Assembly (NCBI RefSeq): GCF_004217145.1
Contig: NZ_SHKR01000014.1
Location: 1 to 64,000, forward strand
Reading direction: 5' to 3'
Length of the DNA: 64,000 nucleotides
Origin: Kribbella rubisoli
Lineage (GTDB): Bacteria; Actinomycetota; Actinomycetes; Propionibacteriales; Kribbellaceae
Position numbers and translations under genes: made by a program. This document shows positions 17,978-27,230 of the stretch, piece after piece. Positions within the stretch are counted from its first letter, which is position 1, and the number at the start of each line of letters is the position of its first letter. Under the pieces are notes generated by a model, which saw nothing but the letters and a program-made list of their open reading frames with translations, searched no databases and was not told the origin of the DNA.

Positions 17978-20038
17978 CTACTGCTCAGGAGGTTCGAGAC
18001 CTACATGGTGAGCAGCGAACGCCAGTAGGTCCGCCCACTCAGCTGCGATCATCGCGGCAGGTTTGCCGAAGCCATGGCCGGTGTTGACCTCCACCCGAGT
18101 CAAGACGGGCTGCGGACCGGCCTGGGCATGCTGCAGCGCTGCCATGAACTTGTGGCTGTGCAACGGAACCACCCGGTCGTCGTGGTCACCTGTGACCACC
18201 AGCGTCGCCGGGTACGCCGTGCCGTCGCTGAGGCGATGCAACGGCGAGTAAGCCAACAGGTCCTCGAACTGCTCCGGATCGTCGGGCAGACCGAAGTCGG
18301 ACGCCCACGCCGCGCCCACCGTGAACTTGTGGAAGCGCAGCATGTCCAGCACCCCGACACCGGGCAGTGCGACCGCGAACAGGTCCGGCCGCTGCGTCAT
18401 GACCGCTCCGACGAGCAGTCCGCCGTTGCTGCGACCGTGGACGGCCAGCTGCGCCGGAGTGGTGACGCCGGTGTCGCGCAGGTGCTCAGCGACCGCGATG
18501 AAGTCGTCGAAGACGTTCTGCTTGTTCTTCAGCCGCCCCGCGTCGTGCCACTCGGTCCCGTACTCACCACCGCCGCGCAGGTTGGCGATGACGAGCACTC
18601 CCCCGGCCGCCAACCACGCAGGCCAGCCAGGACGGTAGTCGGCCTGGATCGGGATGCGGAACCCGCCGTACCCCCACATCAGGGTCGGGCGCGGAGCGGA
18701 GAAGTCGAGGTCCGACCGGGTGATCAGGAAGTACGGCACGTCGCGACCGGCAGCGATCTGGCGCGTCACGGTGACCTGTGGCGGCGTGAAGCCACCCGAG
18801 CCGCGCACCAGCTCCGGCAGCGCGCGTACGGTGCCCGAGCCGGTCGAGACGACGTACGACAGCGTGGGGTCGGTTGTCGTCGACAGGCCGATGAACAGCT
18901 CGTCGTACTCCGGTCCGGCGTGCAGATCGACCACGCCACCACCAGGTACGTCGACAACCCGCTGGCCGGAGCCGTCCAGTGCGTACAGCGTGAGCACTGG
19001 TTGCGCGTCGACGAGCGTCAGCGTGGCCAGGCCGTCCGCCGTACCGCGGACTGCTTGCAGCGTCGCCTCGCCCTCGGGGATCAGGTCGGTGAACTCACCG
19101 TCCAGCGTGGAGAGCACCACGCGGCCGCGAGAGGCGTCGCGATCGGTCCGCAGTACGAGCTTGTCGTCGGACATGCGCACGAAGGCGATCTCGTCGGCGA
19201 ACGTGTCCACCACCTTCGCCGGCTCGCCCAGCCCGTCCGACGTGATCGGGTAGACCCAGAGGCGGGTCGCGGGATCGGTCCCCTCGGTGATGTGGACGAC
19301 GAGATACCGGTCGTCCTCGGAGACCTCCGATGCGATAAAGATCTGGTCCTCACCCGGGAAGCTCAGCACCAGCTCGTCCTCGGACTGCGGTGTGCCGACC
19401 TTGTGCAGCGTCAGCCGCCCACCGGTCTGTGGCTGGGTCTCGGTCCCCTCGCTGCGCCCACTCATCGGGTAGTGCAGATAGAGGTACGCCGAGCTGTCCG
19501 GCAACCAGACTGCCTCGCAGAACTTGGCCTCCGACACCACGTCTTCGACCTGCTTACCGGTGGCGATGTCGAGCAGCCGGAACGTCGTCCAGTCGCTGCC
19601 GCTCTCGTTGATGCCGTACGCGAAGTACTTGCCGTCCGGGCTGACCGTGAACGTGCCGAGTGAGTCGGTGCCGTCCTCGGACAGCGTGTTCGGGTCGATC
19701 AGCACCCGGCCGCCGGACAGCAGTTCGTCGAGCGACTCGGCGACGTAGATGACGTCCTGGGCCTGCGTGCCGTCGTTGCGGCCGACGAAGTACCAGCCTG
19801 CTTTCTTGGCCGGGACACCGGCACGCGGACGCGCGAGGATCGAGGACATCGTGGCCTGGAACCAGGCGCGCTCCGGATAACCGGAGAGCTCGGCCTGGGT
19901 GAGCTCGTTCTGCCTGCGGACCCAGTCCTGGGTGTCAGGCGAGTCAGGATCTTCCAGCCACCGGTACGGGTCGGCGATGTCCCGCCCGTGCAGTGTCTCG
20001 ACCACATCGTCGCGGCGGCTCTCGGGATAAGCGGTCAT
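17978..20038 (-). CDS. Prolyl oligopeptidase family serine peptidase (S9A)
   Basis: A 686-residue cytosolic peptidase that cleaves after proline in short peptides. The N-terminal region DPYRWLEDPDSPDTQDWV is typical of S9A, and a seven-bladed propeller occupies the middle. The catalytic triad is visible in the C-terminal alpha/beta-hydrolase domain: S537 in GRSNGG, an aspartate at about 620-621 in GDHDDRV, and H655 in NTGHGFGKP. No signal peptide is present. The length is normal for the family. Confidence 0.95.
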   Translation of the reverse strand: MTAYPESRRDDVVETLHGRDIADPYRWLEDPDSPDTQDWVRRQNELTQAELSGYPERAWFQATMSSILARPRAGVPAKKAGWYFVGRNDGTQAQDVIYVAESLDELLSGGRVLIDPNTLSEDGTDSLGTFTVSPDGKYFAYGINESGSDWTTFRLLDIATGKQVEDVVSEAKFCEAVWLPDSSAYLYLHYPMSGRSEGTETQPQTGGRLTLHKVGTPQSEDELVLSFPGEDQIFIASEVSEDDRYLVVHITEGTDPATRLWVYPITSDGLGEPAKVVDTFADEIAFVRMSDDKLVLRTDRDASRGRVVLSTLDGEFTDLIPEGEATLQAVRGTADGLATLTLVDAQPVLTLYALDGSGQRVVDVPGGGVVDLHAGPEYDELFIGLSTTTDPTLSYVVSTGSGTVRALPELVRGSGGFTPPQVTVTRQIAAGRDVPYFLITRSDLDFSAPRPTLMWGYGGFRIPIQADYRPGWPAWLAAGGVLVIANLRGGGEYGTEWHDAGRLKNKQNVFDDFIAVAEHLRDTGVTTPAQLAVHGRSNGGLLVGAVMTQRPDLFAVALPGVGVLDMLRFHKFTVGAAWASDFGLPDDPEQFEDLLAYSPLHRLSDGTAYPATLVVTGDHDDRVVPLHSHKFMAALQHAQAGPQPVLTRVEVNTGHGFGKPAAMIAAEWADLLAFAAHHVGLEPPEQ

Positions 20039-20091
20039 GGGCCAAACCTAACCTGCGTGCGGAAGGCGGTGGAGTCGGTCACACTGCGAGC

Positions 20092-20520
20092 GTGAGCGAT
20101 GCCGTGGCCGACCAACTGCTGCGTGCGGCAGCCGTGGCCGGTGAGCGCGCGCGGCTCGACATGCCTCGGTCCGCGAGCGCTCGGCGAAGCCGACCGAACA
20201 ACTCATCGCCGGCATCCGCGCCATGGTCGGCTCCCGCCGCCACAACGTCGGTGTCACGCCGCTGGAGACCCTGATCGACATCGTCGTGCACGGGCAGGTG
20301 TTCAAGCCGATGCCGTACGACGGCCGCCGCCTCGTCGCGACCGACACCGATCGGAGCGTCGGCGAAGGCGCCGAGCTCCGCGGACCGATGCTCGCGATCC
20401 TGCTCATGCTCACCGGGCGGAGCGTCGTCCTGCCGCAGTTGAGCGGGCCGAGCTGAGCGCCGTACTCGCCGGCTCCGGTGGGCGGCATCCCGCACAGGCA
20501 CCGGAGCCGGACGAGTCCGA
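20092..20520 (+). pseudogene. Degraded TIGR03083 / maleylpyruvate isomerase-like gene
   Basis: From about 20163 one frame reads RERSAKPTEQLIAGIRAMV and then SRRHNVGVTPLETLIDIVVHG. Later it reads RRLVATDTDRSVGEGAE, RGPMLAILLMLTGR and QLSGPS. This is the middle and C-terminal signature of TIGR03083 mycothiol-enzyme-like proteins. The family normally exceeds 190 residues. Here the N-terminal half is missing or in another frame (a stop lies at 20142). A block is deleted between the HG motif and RRLVATD. The final AELSAVLAGSGG is in a different frame from the rest. This is a remnant, not a working gene. Confidence 0.7.
20469..20510. terminator. Intrinsic-type hairpin between the pseudogene and phoD
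   Basis: CCGGCTCCGGTG (20469-20480) and CACCGGAGCCGG (20499-20510) form a perfect 12-bp stem with an 18-nt loop. It lies about 30 bp beyond the phoD stop and beyond the pseudogene stop, so it could end transcripts from both sides. No U-tract is present, as is usual in high-GC actinobacteria. Confidence 0.65.
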
Positions 20521-20539
20521 CGGGCCCCACTGAATGGAC

Positions 20540-22066
20540 TCAGTGGTGGGCCGGGGTGATGTCCTTGTTCCACAACACGTCGCCGAACAGGTTGCGGAGC
20601 GAGACCGAGAAGACCCCGGTCCGCGGGTCGATGCTGGTGTGTCCGAAGAACTGGTTCCCGCTGGCCGGCGACTGGCTCGGGAAGTCGGCCGCCTTGACGA
20701 AGACCGCCTCCGGGCCGAAGGTCGGGTCGAGCGCGTTCGGGCCGAAGGCGCCCGCGTTGATCGGACCGGCGACGATCTCCCAGAACGGGTCGAAGTCGGT
20801 GAACGTGGCGCGGGCCGGGTCGTAGTGGTGGGCCGCCGCGTAGTGCACGTCGGCGGTCAGCCAGATCGCGTTCCGCACCTTGCGCTTCTTGAACTGGCTC
20901 AGCACCCAGGCGATCTCGTGCTCGCGGCCACCGGGAGCACCCGGCAGACCGTTCGCGACAGCCTCGATCAGGTCGCCGTCCGGCACCAGCAGGCCGAGCG
21001 GCATATCGCTGGCGATCACCTTCCAGGTCGCCCGCGACGCCGCGACCTCGCGCACCAGCCAGGCGGCCTGCTCGGCGCCGAGCATCGCGACCGGGCCGAC
21101 GGTCGACGGCACCGGGTTCGCACCGCGGTACGTGCGCATGTCCAGGCAGAACACGTCGAGCAGCGGACCGTAGCTCACCTTGCGGTAGATCCGGTCACGC
21201 CCGGACACGTGCTCCATCGGCAGGTACTCGAGGAACGCCTTCTTCGCCCGCGAGGCGAGCACGTCGACGCGCTTCTCGGTGTACCGGTCGTCGGTGAGGA
21301 TCTCGCCCGGGTACCAATTGTTCAGCGTCTCGTGGTCGTCCCACTGCGCGACCAGCGGTACGTCGGCGTACAGCGAGCGGACGTTGGTGTCCATCAGGTT
21401 GTACTTGTACCGGCCGCGGTACTCGGCCAGAGTCTCGGCGACCTTCGAGACCTCTTCGGTCACGATGTTCTTCCAGACGGTGCCGTCGGCAACCTTCAGC
21501 TCGGCCGCGAGCGGGCCGTCGGCGTAAATGTTGTCGCCGGAGTGCAGGAAGAAGTCCGGCCGCGTCTCGTGCATCGCCTTGTATGCGATCATCCCGCCGA
21601 GCTCCGGGTTGATGCCGTACCCCTGGCCCGCGGTGTCGCCGGTGAACACGAACGAAACCGGCCGGTTGCGGCCCGGCGTGGTGAACGACCCGTCGAGCGT
21701 CTGGCCGATCCGGCCGTTCGCGTCCTCGAAGCCCAGGCGGTAGTCGTAGCGCTGACCGGGCCGCAGACCGCGCAGCGGCATCCGGGCGGTGAAGTCGTCG
21801 TCGGCCGAGGTCTTCGGGCCGCGCAGGTGGATCGCCCGGTCGAAACGGCCGTGGCTCGTCAGCTGTACGACGAGCCGCCCGGGCCGGTCGGTCTTCGACC
21901 AGACGACGGCCGAGGACGGCGTCACGTCGGCGCTCGCGATCCCCGACGGCAGCGCCGGCCGGTCGCGACGGACAAGGTTCGGGCCCGCGGCGGCCACCCC
22001 GGGTACGGCGAGGGTGGCACCGGCAACGGTGGATGCGGCCAAGAGTTGGCGGCGACTCAGCTTCAT
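20540..22066 (-). CDS. phoD: Secreted alkaline phosphatase PhoD
   Basis: A 508-residue phosphodiesterase/alkaline phosphatase of the PhoD family, which scavenges phosphate outside the cell. It starts MKLSRRQLLAAS, a twin-arginine signal with SRRQLL, followed by a hydrophobic stretch and a probable AAAGP cleavage region. Metal-site motifs are visible: FVFTGDTA, HSGDNIYADGP, QWDDHETLNNW and WLTADVHYAAAH. The open frame extends upstream to 22189, but ATG at 22066 gives the Tat signal and lies just after a PHO box. Regulation by PhoP is therefore likely. Confidence 0.94.
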   Translation of the reverse strand: MKLSRRQLLAASTVAGATLAVPGVAAAGPNLVRRDRPALPSGIASADVTPSSAVVWSKTDRPGRLVVQLTSHGRFDRAIHLRGPKTSADDDFTARMPLRGLRPGQRYDYRLGFEDANGRIGQTLDGSFTTPGRNRPVSFVFTGDTAGQGYGINPELGGMIAYKAMHETRPDFFLHSGDNIYADGPLAAELKVADGTVWKNIVTEEVSKVAETLAEYRGRYKYNLMDTNVRSLYADVPLVAQWDDHETLNNWYPGEILTDDRYTEKRVDVLASRAKKAFLEYLPMEHVSGRDRIYRKVSYGPLLDVFCLDMRTYRGANPVPSTVGPVAMLGAEQAAWLVREVAASRATWKVIASDMPLGLLVPDGDLIEAVANGLPGAPGGREHEIAWVLSQFKKRKVRNAIWLTADVHYAAAHHYDPARATFTDFDPFWEIVAGPINAGAFGPNALDPTFGPEAVFVKAADFPSQSPASGNQFFGHTSIDPRTGVFSVSLRNLFGDVLWNKDITPAHH

Positions 22067-22083
22067 GCCCCGAAGGTGCTCCC

Positions 22084-22127
22084 CGCTGATGACCGCCAGG
22101 TGAAAGCGGGGCGAACTGGGCGTCAAC
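22084..22127 (-). promoter_or_regulatory. PHO box (four 11-bp direct repeat units) upstream of phoD
   Basis: Read on the minus strand, four consecutive 11-mers are GTTGACGCCCA, GTTCGCCCCGC, TTTCACCTGGC and GGTCATCAGCG. They follow the streptomycete PhoP direct-repeat pattern G(G/T)TCAYYYR(G/C)G with increasing similarity toward the gene. The box ends 17 nt before the phoD ATG. This leaves little room for a leader, so the transcript may be leaderless or nearly so. Confidence 0.72.
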
Positions 22128-22225
22128 TCGCCCGGGGAGCCTGACACCAACTTGTGTGCGGCTAATCGACGTGGTTCCGTTGGGGCCACAGCACCATCTC
22201 GTGACGCTGCCCTGGACCTGGTAGC

Positions 22226-22239
22226 GCATCGACCGATGC
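22226..22239. promoter_or_regulatory. Palindrome upstream of the desaturase pair
   Basis: GCATCG and CGATGC are separated by 2 bp, making a 14-bp dyad 24 bp before the first desaturase ATG. This is a plausible repressor site over or near the promoter. No regulator can be assigned; the LacI gene at the other end of the pair is one candidate only by proximity. Confidence 0.4.
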
Positions 22240-22263
22240 ACTATTTGGAACCGGGGTTTTCTC

Positions 22264-23343
22264 ATGTCGCAGCTGCTTGCCGAAGATCATGACCCGTTAC
22301 GGGCTCAACACAGACATACGAACCTGTACACCGACCTGCTCCGCACCGTTCGTGAGCTCGGACTGCTCAAGCGGCGTCGCGGGTACTACTTCATCCGGAT
22401 CGGGCTCGTTCTGGCGGCGTTCGCCGGGGTCTGGGTCGGCTTCGGCCTGATCGGCAACTCGTGGCTGCAGCTGCTGATGGCGGGTGCGCTGGCGCTCGTG
22501 CTCACCCAGGTCGCGTTCCTCAGCCATGACAGCGCGCACCGGCAGATCTTCGACTCCGCCCGCTGGAACGACTGGACCGCGCGGCTGCTGGCCGGCGGGC
22601 TGGTCGGGATCAGCGCGAGCTGGTGGCGGTCGAAGCACAGCCGGCACCACCAGGCGCCGAACCAGCTGACGAAGGACCCGGACATCGCCATCGGCGTCAT
22701 CGCCTTCACCCCGGAGCACGCTGGCCGGCGTACCGGCTTCCAGGCCTGGCTGACCCGTCGCCAGGGCTGGTTGTTCTTCCCGTTGCTCACCCTCGAAGGC
22801 CTCAGCCTGTACGTCGCGAGCGTGCAGCACCTCTTCCGCCGCTCGGCAACCAAGGTCGAACGGATCGAGGCCGCGATCGTGGTCAGCCGCCTGGCCGGCT
22901 ACCTGACGGTGCTGTTCCTGCTGCTGCCGATCGGCAAGGCGGGGGCGTTCCTCGGGCTGCAGCTCGCCGTCTTCGGCGTCTGCCTCGGCGGCTCCTTCGC
23001 GCCGAACCACAAGGGCATGCCGCTCGTCCCGGCCAGCATGAAACTGGACTTCCTGCGCCGTCAGGTGCTGATGTCGCGCAACATCCGCGGCGGAGTGTTC
23101 ACCGACTTCGCAATGGGTAGCCTCAACTACCAGATCGAGCATCACCTGTTCCCGAACATGCCGAGCCCGACGTTGCGACGGGTCCAGCCGATCGTCCGCG
23201 AGTACTGCGAGCTGCACGGAGTGAACTACACCGAGGTCAGCCTGCTGTCGTCGTACCGGATCGTCGTCGGCTACCTGAACAACGTAGGACTGCGGGCCCG
23301 TGATCCGTTCGAGTGCCCACTCGTTGCGACCTACCGGGGGTAG
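22264..23343 (+). CDS. Membrane fatty acid desaturase, copy 1
   Basis: A 359-residue acyl-lipid or acyl-CoA desaturase. The three histidine boxes that hold the diiron centre are HDSAH, HSRHH and QIEHH, and a further NHKG motif is present. Hydrophobic pairs occur near residues 45-85 and 195-245. No cytochrome b5 domain is fused, so a separate electron donor is needed. The next gene is a close paralogue 75 bp downstream on the same strand. The likely role is membrane lipid unsaturation, but the double-bond position cannot be read from sequence. Confidence 0.93.
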   Translation: MSQLLAEDHDPLRAQHRHTNLYTDLLRTVRELGLLKRRRGYYFIRIGLVLAAFAGVWVGFGLIGNSWLQLLMAGALALVLTQVAFLSHDSAHRQIFDSARWNDWTARLLAGGLVGISASWWRSKHSRHHQAPNQLTKDPDIAIGVIAFTPEHAGRRTGFQAWLTRRQGWLFFPLLTLEGLSLYVASVQHLFRRSATKVERIEAAIVVSRLAGYLTVLFLLLPIGKAGAFLGLQLAVFGVCLGGSFAPNHKGMPLVPASMKLDFLRRQVLMSRNIRGGVFTDFAMGSLNYQIEHHLFPNMPSPTLRRVQPIVREYCELHGVNYTEVSLLSSYRIVVGYLNNVGLRARDPFECPLVATYRG

Positions 23344-23418
23344 CACTTTGCCAAGCCGACCTCGCCGGGCCACCTGGCCGCACGCCCGGCGTCATTCCAC
23401 GACCTCACCCTGGCCAGC

Positions 23419-24483
23419 GTGAGCGCCCAACAGCAGTACGCGAGCATGTACACGGATCTCCTCCGGACCGTCCGTGAGCTCGGTCTGTTCCGACGCCGTC
23501 AGGGCTACTACTTCACCCGCATCGGCATCGTCGGCGGCGCCCTGGCCGGCGTCGTGGCCGGCATGATCCTGCTCGGCAACACCTGGCACCAGCTCTGGCT
23601 CGCGGGCGCATTGGCGCTCGTCCTGGTGCAGGTCGCCTTCCTCAGCCACGACAGCGCGCATCGCCAGATCTTCCACTCGAACGCGCGCAACGACTGGACC
23701 GCACGCATCCTGGCCGGCTGCATCCTCGGCATGAGTGCGAGCTGGTGGCGCAGCAAGCACAACAAGCATCACGCCGCGCCGAACCAGGCCGACCGTGATC
23801 CCGACGTCCAGCTCAAGGTGCTCGCCTTCACCCCGGAGGCGGTCGTCGAGCGCGGACCGATCGGCCGGTGGCTCGCCGCTCGGCAAGGCTGGTTCTTCTT
23901 CCCGCTCCTCACCCTCGAAGGCGTCGGCCTGCACGCGTCGAGCCTGCGGCATCTGCTGCGTAAGGACGCGAGCCGGGCGGATCGCATCGACGCGATCGTG
24001 ATCGCCTCACGCATCACGGCCTACGTCGCTGCGCTCTACCTCCTGCTGCCTCCGGGGAAGGCCACGGCGTTCCTCGCGTTGCAGCTCGCGGTCTTCGGGG
24101 TCCTCCTCGGCGCCGCGTTCGCCCCGAACCACAAGGGCATGCCGATCGTCCCGGCCGGGTCGAAGCTCGACTTCCTCCGCCGGCAGGTGCTGATGTCGCG
24201 CAACATCCGCGGCGGCATCTTCACCGACTTCGCGATGGGCGGGCTCAACTACCAGATCGAGCACCACCTGTTCCCGAGCATGCCGCGGCCGACGCTCCGG
24301 CGCGTCCAGCCGATCGTCCGCGAGTACTGCGAACTCCAAGGGATCGCGTACTCCGAGGTCGGCCTGTTCGCGTCGTACCGGATCGTCGTCGACTACCTCA
24401 ACAACGTGGGCCTGCGGGCTCGCGATCCGTTCGACTGCCCGTTGGCGGCGCAGCTCCGCTCAAGCGGGCGGAATCTCGCCTGA
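23419..24483 (+). CDS. Membrane fatty acid desaturase, copy 2 (tandem paralogue)
   Basis: A 354-residue desaturase that aligns with copy 1 nearly end to end. It shares long identical stretches such as FLRRQVLMSRNIRGG and RRVQPIVREYCEL. Its histidine boxes are HDSAH, HNKHH and QIEHH. It begins at GTG (23419), which aligns with the conserved YTDLLRTVRELGL region of copy 1; no strong ribosome-binding site is seen, so coupling to copy 1 is possible. Its 3' end overlaps the convergent LacI gene by 24 bp. Confidence 0.92.
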   Translation: MSAQQQYASMYTDLLRTVRELGLFRRRQGYYFTRIGIVGGALAGVVAGMILLGNTWHQLWLAGALALVLVQVAFLSHDSAHRQIFHSNARNDWTARILAGCILGMSASWWRSKHNKHHAAPNQADRDPDVQLKVLAFTPEAVVERGPIGRWLAARQGWFFFPLLTLEGVGLHASSLRHLLRKDASRADRIDAIVIASRITAYVAALYLLLPPGKATAFLALQLAVFGVLLGAAFAPNHKGMPIVPAGSKLDFLRRQVLMSRNIRGGIFTDFAMGGLNYQIEHHLFPSMPRPTLRRVQPIVREYCELQGIAYSEVGLFASYRIVVDYLNNVGLRARDPFDCPLAAQLRSSGRNLA

Positions 24484-25488
24484 GCCCCGGATCGTCAGCT
24501 TCACCGGCACCCGGACCGTGCGTCCGGGCCGGTGCGGCTCCGGGAGGCGCTCGGTCATCAGCTGGATCGCGGTCCGCGCCATCACGTCGGCGGACTGCGC
24601 GACCGCGGTCAGACCCGGGCTGAGCAGGTCCCCCAGCGCGAGGTCGTCGAACGACACCAGCGCGACCCGATCGCGGCGGCCGGCCAGACCACGCAGTACC
24701 TCGGCCGTCGTCATGTTGTTTGCCGACAGCAACGCAGTCGCCGGCTCGGCCCGATCGAGTACTGCGGACAGCGTGATGCCGATGCCCTCGGTCGTCGGCT
24801 CGGACAGGTGGACCAGGTCCTCGTCCACGTCGATGCGGTGCCGGGCCATCGCCGCCCGGTACGCGACCACGCGTTCCCGTGCGGTGAAGATGCGCTCGTC
24901 GTCGCCGAGGTACGCGATCCGGCGGTGACCCTGCCGGACCAGGTGGTCGATCGCCTGGTCGATCCCGCCGGCGTTGTCCGCGAGTACGGCGTCGGCCTCG
25001 ATGCCGTGCGCGGGACGGTCGATCGTGACGACCGCCATCCCGGCGTCCACATGCGGCGCGAGGTACTCCTGGGTCTCACCGATCGGCGCCATGATCAGCG
25101 CATCCGGCCGGCGGGCGACGAACTCGAGGCAGACGTCCCGCTCCCGCTCCGGGTCCTCGTCGGTCAGCCCGATCATCACCACCGAGCCGGACGAGCGCGC
25201 CCACAGCTCGACCGCGCGGCCGAGCGAGGCGAAGAACGGGTCGCCGATGTCGCGGATGACGACCGCGATCGTCCCGGTCTTGCCGCGGCGCAGCATCCGG
25301 GCGGACTCGTTCGGTGTGTAGTTCAGGTCCTTGATCGCGGCCTGGACCTTGGCGGTCAGCTCGGGGCTGACGTTCGGTTCTTCGTTCACCACCCGGGAGA
25401 CGGTCTTCAACGCGACCCCCGCCCGGGCGGCGACCTCCTTCATCGTGGGCCGGCGCTGACCCGTCCCGTTCACCCCGCTGACACTCAT
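24460..25488 (-). CDS. LacI family transcriptional regulator
   Basis: A 342-residue repressor. The N-terminal LacI helix-turn-helix MKEVAARAGVALKTVSRVVN occupies about residues 16-35. It is followed by the hinge region (SARMLRRG) and a periplasmic-binding-like sugar-sensor domain. No sugar transport or catabolic operon adjoins it. Its effector and targets are unknown. It is convergent with, and slightly overlaps, desaturase copy 2. Confidence 0.93.
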   Translation of the reverse strand: MSVSGVNGTGQRRPTMKEVAARAGVALKTVSRVVNEEPNVSPELTAKVQAAIKDLNYTPNESARMLRRGKTGTIAVVIRDIGDPFFASLGRAVELWARSSGSVVMIGLTDEDPERERDVCLEFVARRPDALIMAPIGETQEYLAPHVDAGMAVVTIDRPAHGIEADAVLADNAGGIDQAIDHLVRQGHRRIAYLGDDERIFTARERVVAYRAAMARHRIDVDEDLVHLSEPTTEGIGITLSAVLDRAEPATALLSANNMTTAEVLRGLAGRRDRVALVSFDDLALGDLLSPGLTAVAQSADVMARTAIQLMTERLPEPHRPGRTVRVPVKLTIRGSGEIPPA

Positions 25489-25535
25489 CGCCGGCCCACC
25501 CTTTCCTTAGCTCGCGCCGAGGCTACACCGAGTAG

Positions 25536-27230
25536 TCAGCTTTCGACCACGACAGGAATGATCATCGGACGGCGGCGGTGGGTGTCGCTGACCCATTTGC
25601 CGACCACCCGGCGGATCACCTGCTGGAGCTGGTACATGTCGTCGACACCGCTGCCGATGGCCTTCTCGATCTCGGCCTCGATCTTCGGCTTCAGGTCGTC
25701 GAAGACGGTGTCGTCCTCGGCGAACCCGCGGGCCTGGATCTCCGGACCGGCGGTCAGCTTGCCGGTGACCGAGTCCATCACCGCGATGACCGAGATGAAC
25801 CCCTCGTCACCGAGGATCCGGCGGTCCTTGAGCGAGGTCTCGGTGATGTCGCCGACGGTCGAGCCGTCCACGAACACGTACCCGCAGTCCACCTTGCCCG
25901 CCACGACGGCCTTGCGGTCGATCAGGTCGACCACCACGCCGTCCTCGACGACGACCACGTTCTCCCGCGGTACGCCGGTCTGCACCGCCAGGTCGGCGTT
26001 CGCGTGCAGGTGCCGGACCTCGCCGTGCACGGGCATCACGTTGCGCGGCTTGACGATGTTGTAGCAGTACAGGAGCTCGCCGGCGCTGGCGTGACCCGAC
26101 ACGTGCACGAGCGCGTTGCCCTTGTGGATCACGTTCGCACCGTGCCGGATCAGGCCGTTGATCACCCGGTACACCGAGTTCTCGTTGCCCGGGATCAGCG
26201 AGGACGCGAGTACGACGGTGTCGCCGGGCTGCAGCTGTACGACGTTGTGGTCGTTGGCCGCGATCCGGGACAGCGCCGACATCGGCTCGCCCTGCGATCC
26301 GGTCGACACCAGCACGACCCGCTCCGGCGGGTAGTCGTCGAGCTCGCGCATGTCGATGAGCGTGTCGCCGGGGACGGTCAGGAAGCCGAGATCGCGGGCC
26401 ACGCCCATGTTGCGGACCATCGAGCGTCCGACGTACGCGACCTTGCGGTTGTGCTTCACGGCCGCGTCCATCACCTGCTGCACGCGGTGCACGTGCGAGG
26501 CGAAGCAGGCGACGATGATCCGCTGGTTCCTCGCGTTGGTGAAGACCCGGTCCAGCACCGGCGCGATGTCGCGCTCGTGGGTGGTGAAGCCGGGCACCTC
26601 GGAGTTCGTGGAGTCGACCATGAACAGGTCGACACCCTCCTCGCCGAGCCGCGCGAACGCACGCAGGTCGGTGATCCGGTTGTCCAGCGGCAACTGGTCC
26701 ATCTTGAAGTCGCCGGTGTGCAGTACGACGCCGGCCGGGGTCTTGATCGCGACCGCGAGCGCGTCCGGGATCGAGTGGTTGACCGCGACGAACTCACAGA
26801 TGAACGGGCCGATCTGAAGGGTCTCCCCCTCGGCCACGATCTGCTGCGGCACGTTGCGGTGCCGGTGCTCCTTCAGCTTGCCCTCGAGCAGCGCGAGCGT
26901 GAGCTGCGATCCCACCACCGGGATGTCGCCCCGCTCACGCAGCAGGTAGGGCAACCCGCCGATGTGGTCCTCGTGGCCGTGTGTCAGAACGACCGCGACG
27001 ACGTCGTTCAACCGGTCCCGGATCGGCTCGAAGTCCGGCAGGATCAGGTCCACGCCGGGCTGGTTCTCGTCCGGGAACAGTACGCCGCAGTCGACGATCA
27101 GCAGCTTGCCGTCGAACTCGAACACGGTCATGTTCCGGCCGACCTCGCCGAGGCCGCCGAGCGGGATCACCCGCAAAGCGCCCGGAGTCAGTGGTCCGGG
27201 CGCGTCGAGATCTGGATGGGGATGGCTCAT
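25536..27230 (-). CDS. rnj: Ribonuclease J
   Basis: A 564-residue metallo-beta-lactamase/beta-CASP ribonuclease with 5' exonuclease and endonuclease activity in mRNA decay and rRNA maturation. The metal site HTHGHEDHIGG includes H84, H86, D88 and H89. The later HTGDFKMDQ, STGSQGEP and VHGEVRHL motifs are the beta-CASP signatures. Its start overlaps the dapA stop by 4 bp. dapA-rnj order matches mycobacteria (Rv2753c-Rv2752c). Confidence 0.96.
   Translation of the reverse strand: MSHPHPDLDAPGPLTPGALRVIPLGGLGEVGRNMTVFEFDGKLLIVDCGVLFPDENQPGVDLILPDFEPIRDRLNDVVAVVLTHGHEDHIGGLPYLLRERGDIPVVGSQLTLALLEGKLKEHRHRNVPQQIVAEGETLQIGPFICEFVAVNHSIPDALAVAIKTPAGVVLHTGDFKMDQLPLDNRITDLRAFARLGEEGVDLFMVDSTNSEVPGFTTHERDIAPVLDRVFTNARNQRIIVACFASHVHRVQQVMDAAVKHNRKVAYVGRSMVRNMGVARDLGFLTVPGDTLIDMRELDDYPPERVVLVSTGSQGEPMSALSRIAANDHNVVQLQPGDTVVLASSLIPGNENSVYRVINGLIRHGANVIHKGNALVHVSGHASAGELLYCYNIVKPRNVMPVHGEVRHLHANADLAVQTGVPRENVVVVEDGVVVDLIDRKAVVAGKVDCGYVFVDGSTVGDITETSLKDRRILGDEGFISVIAVMDSVTGKLTAGPEIQARGFAEDDTVFDDLKPKIEAEIEKAIGSGVDDMYQLQQVIRRVVGKWVSDTHRRRPMIIPVVVES

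Noticed and set aside
20534..22144. A 536-codon plus-strand open frame opposite phoD
   Set aside because: The minus strand encodes a complete PhoD with Tat signal and metal motifs.
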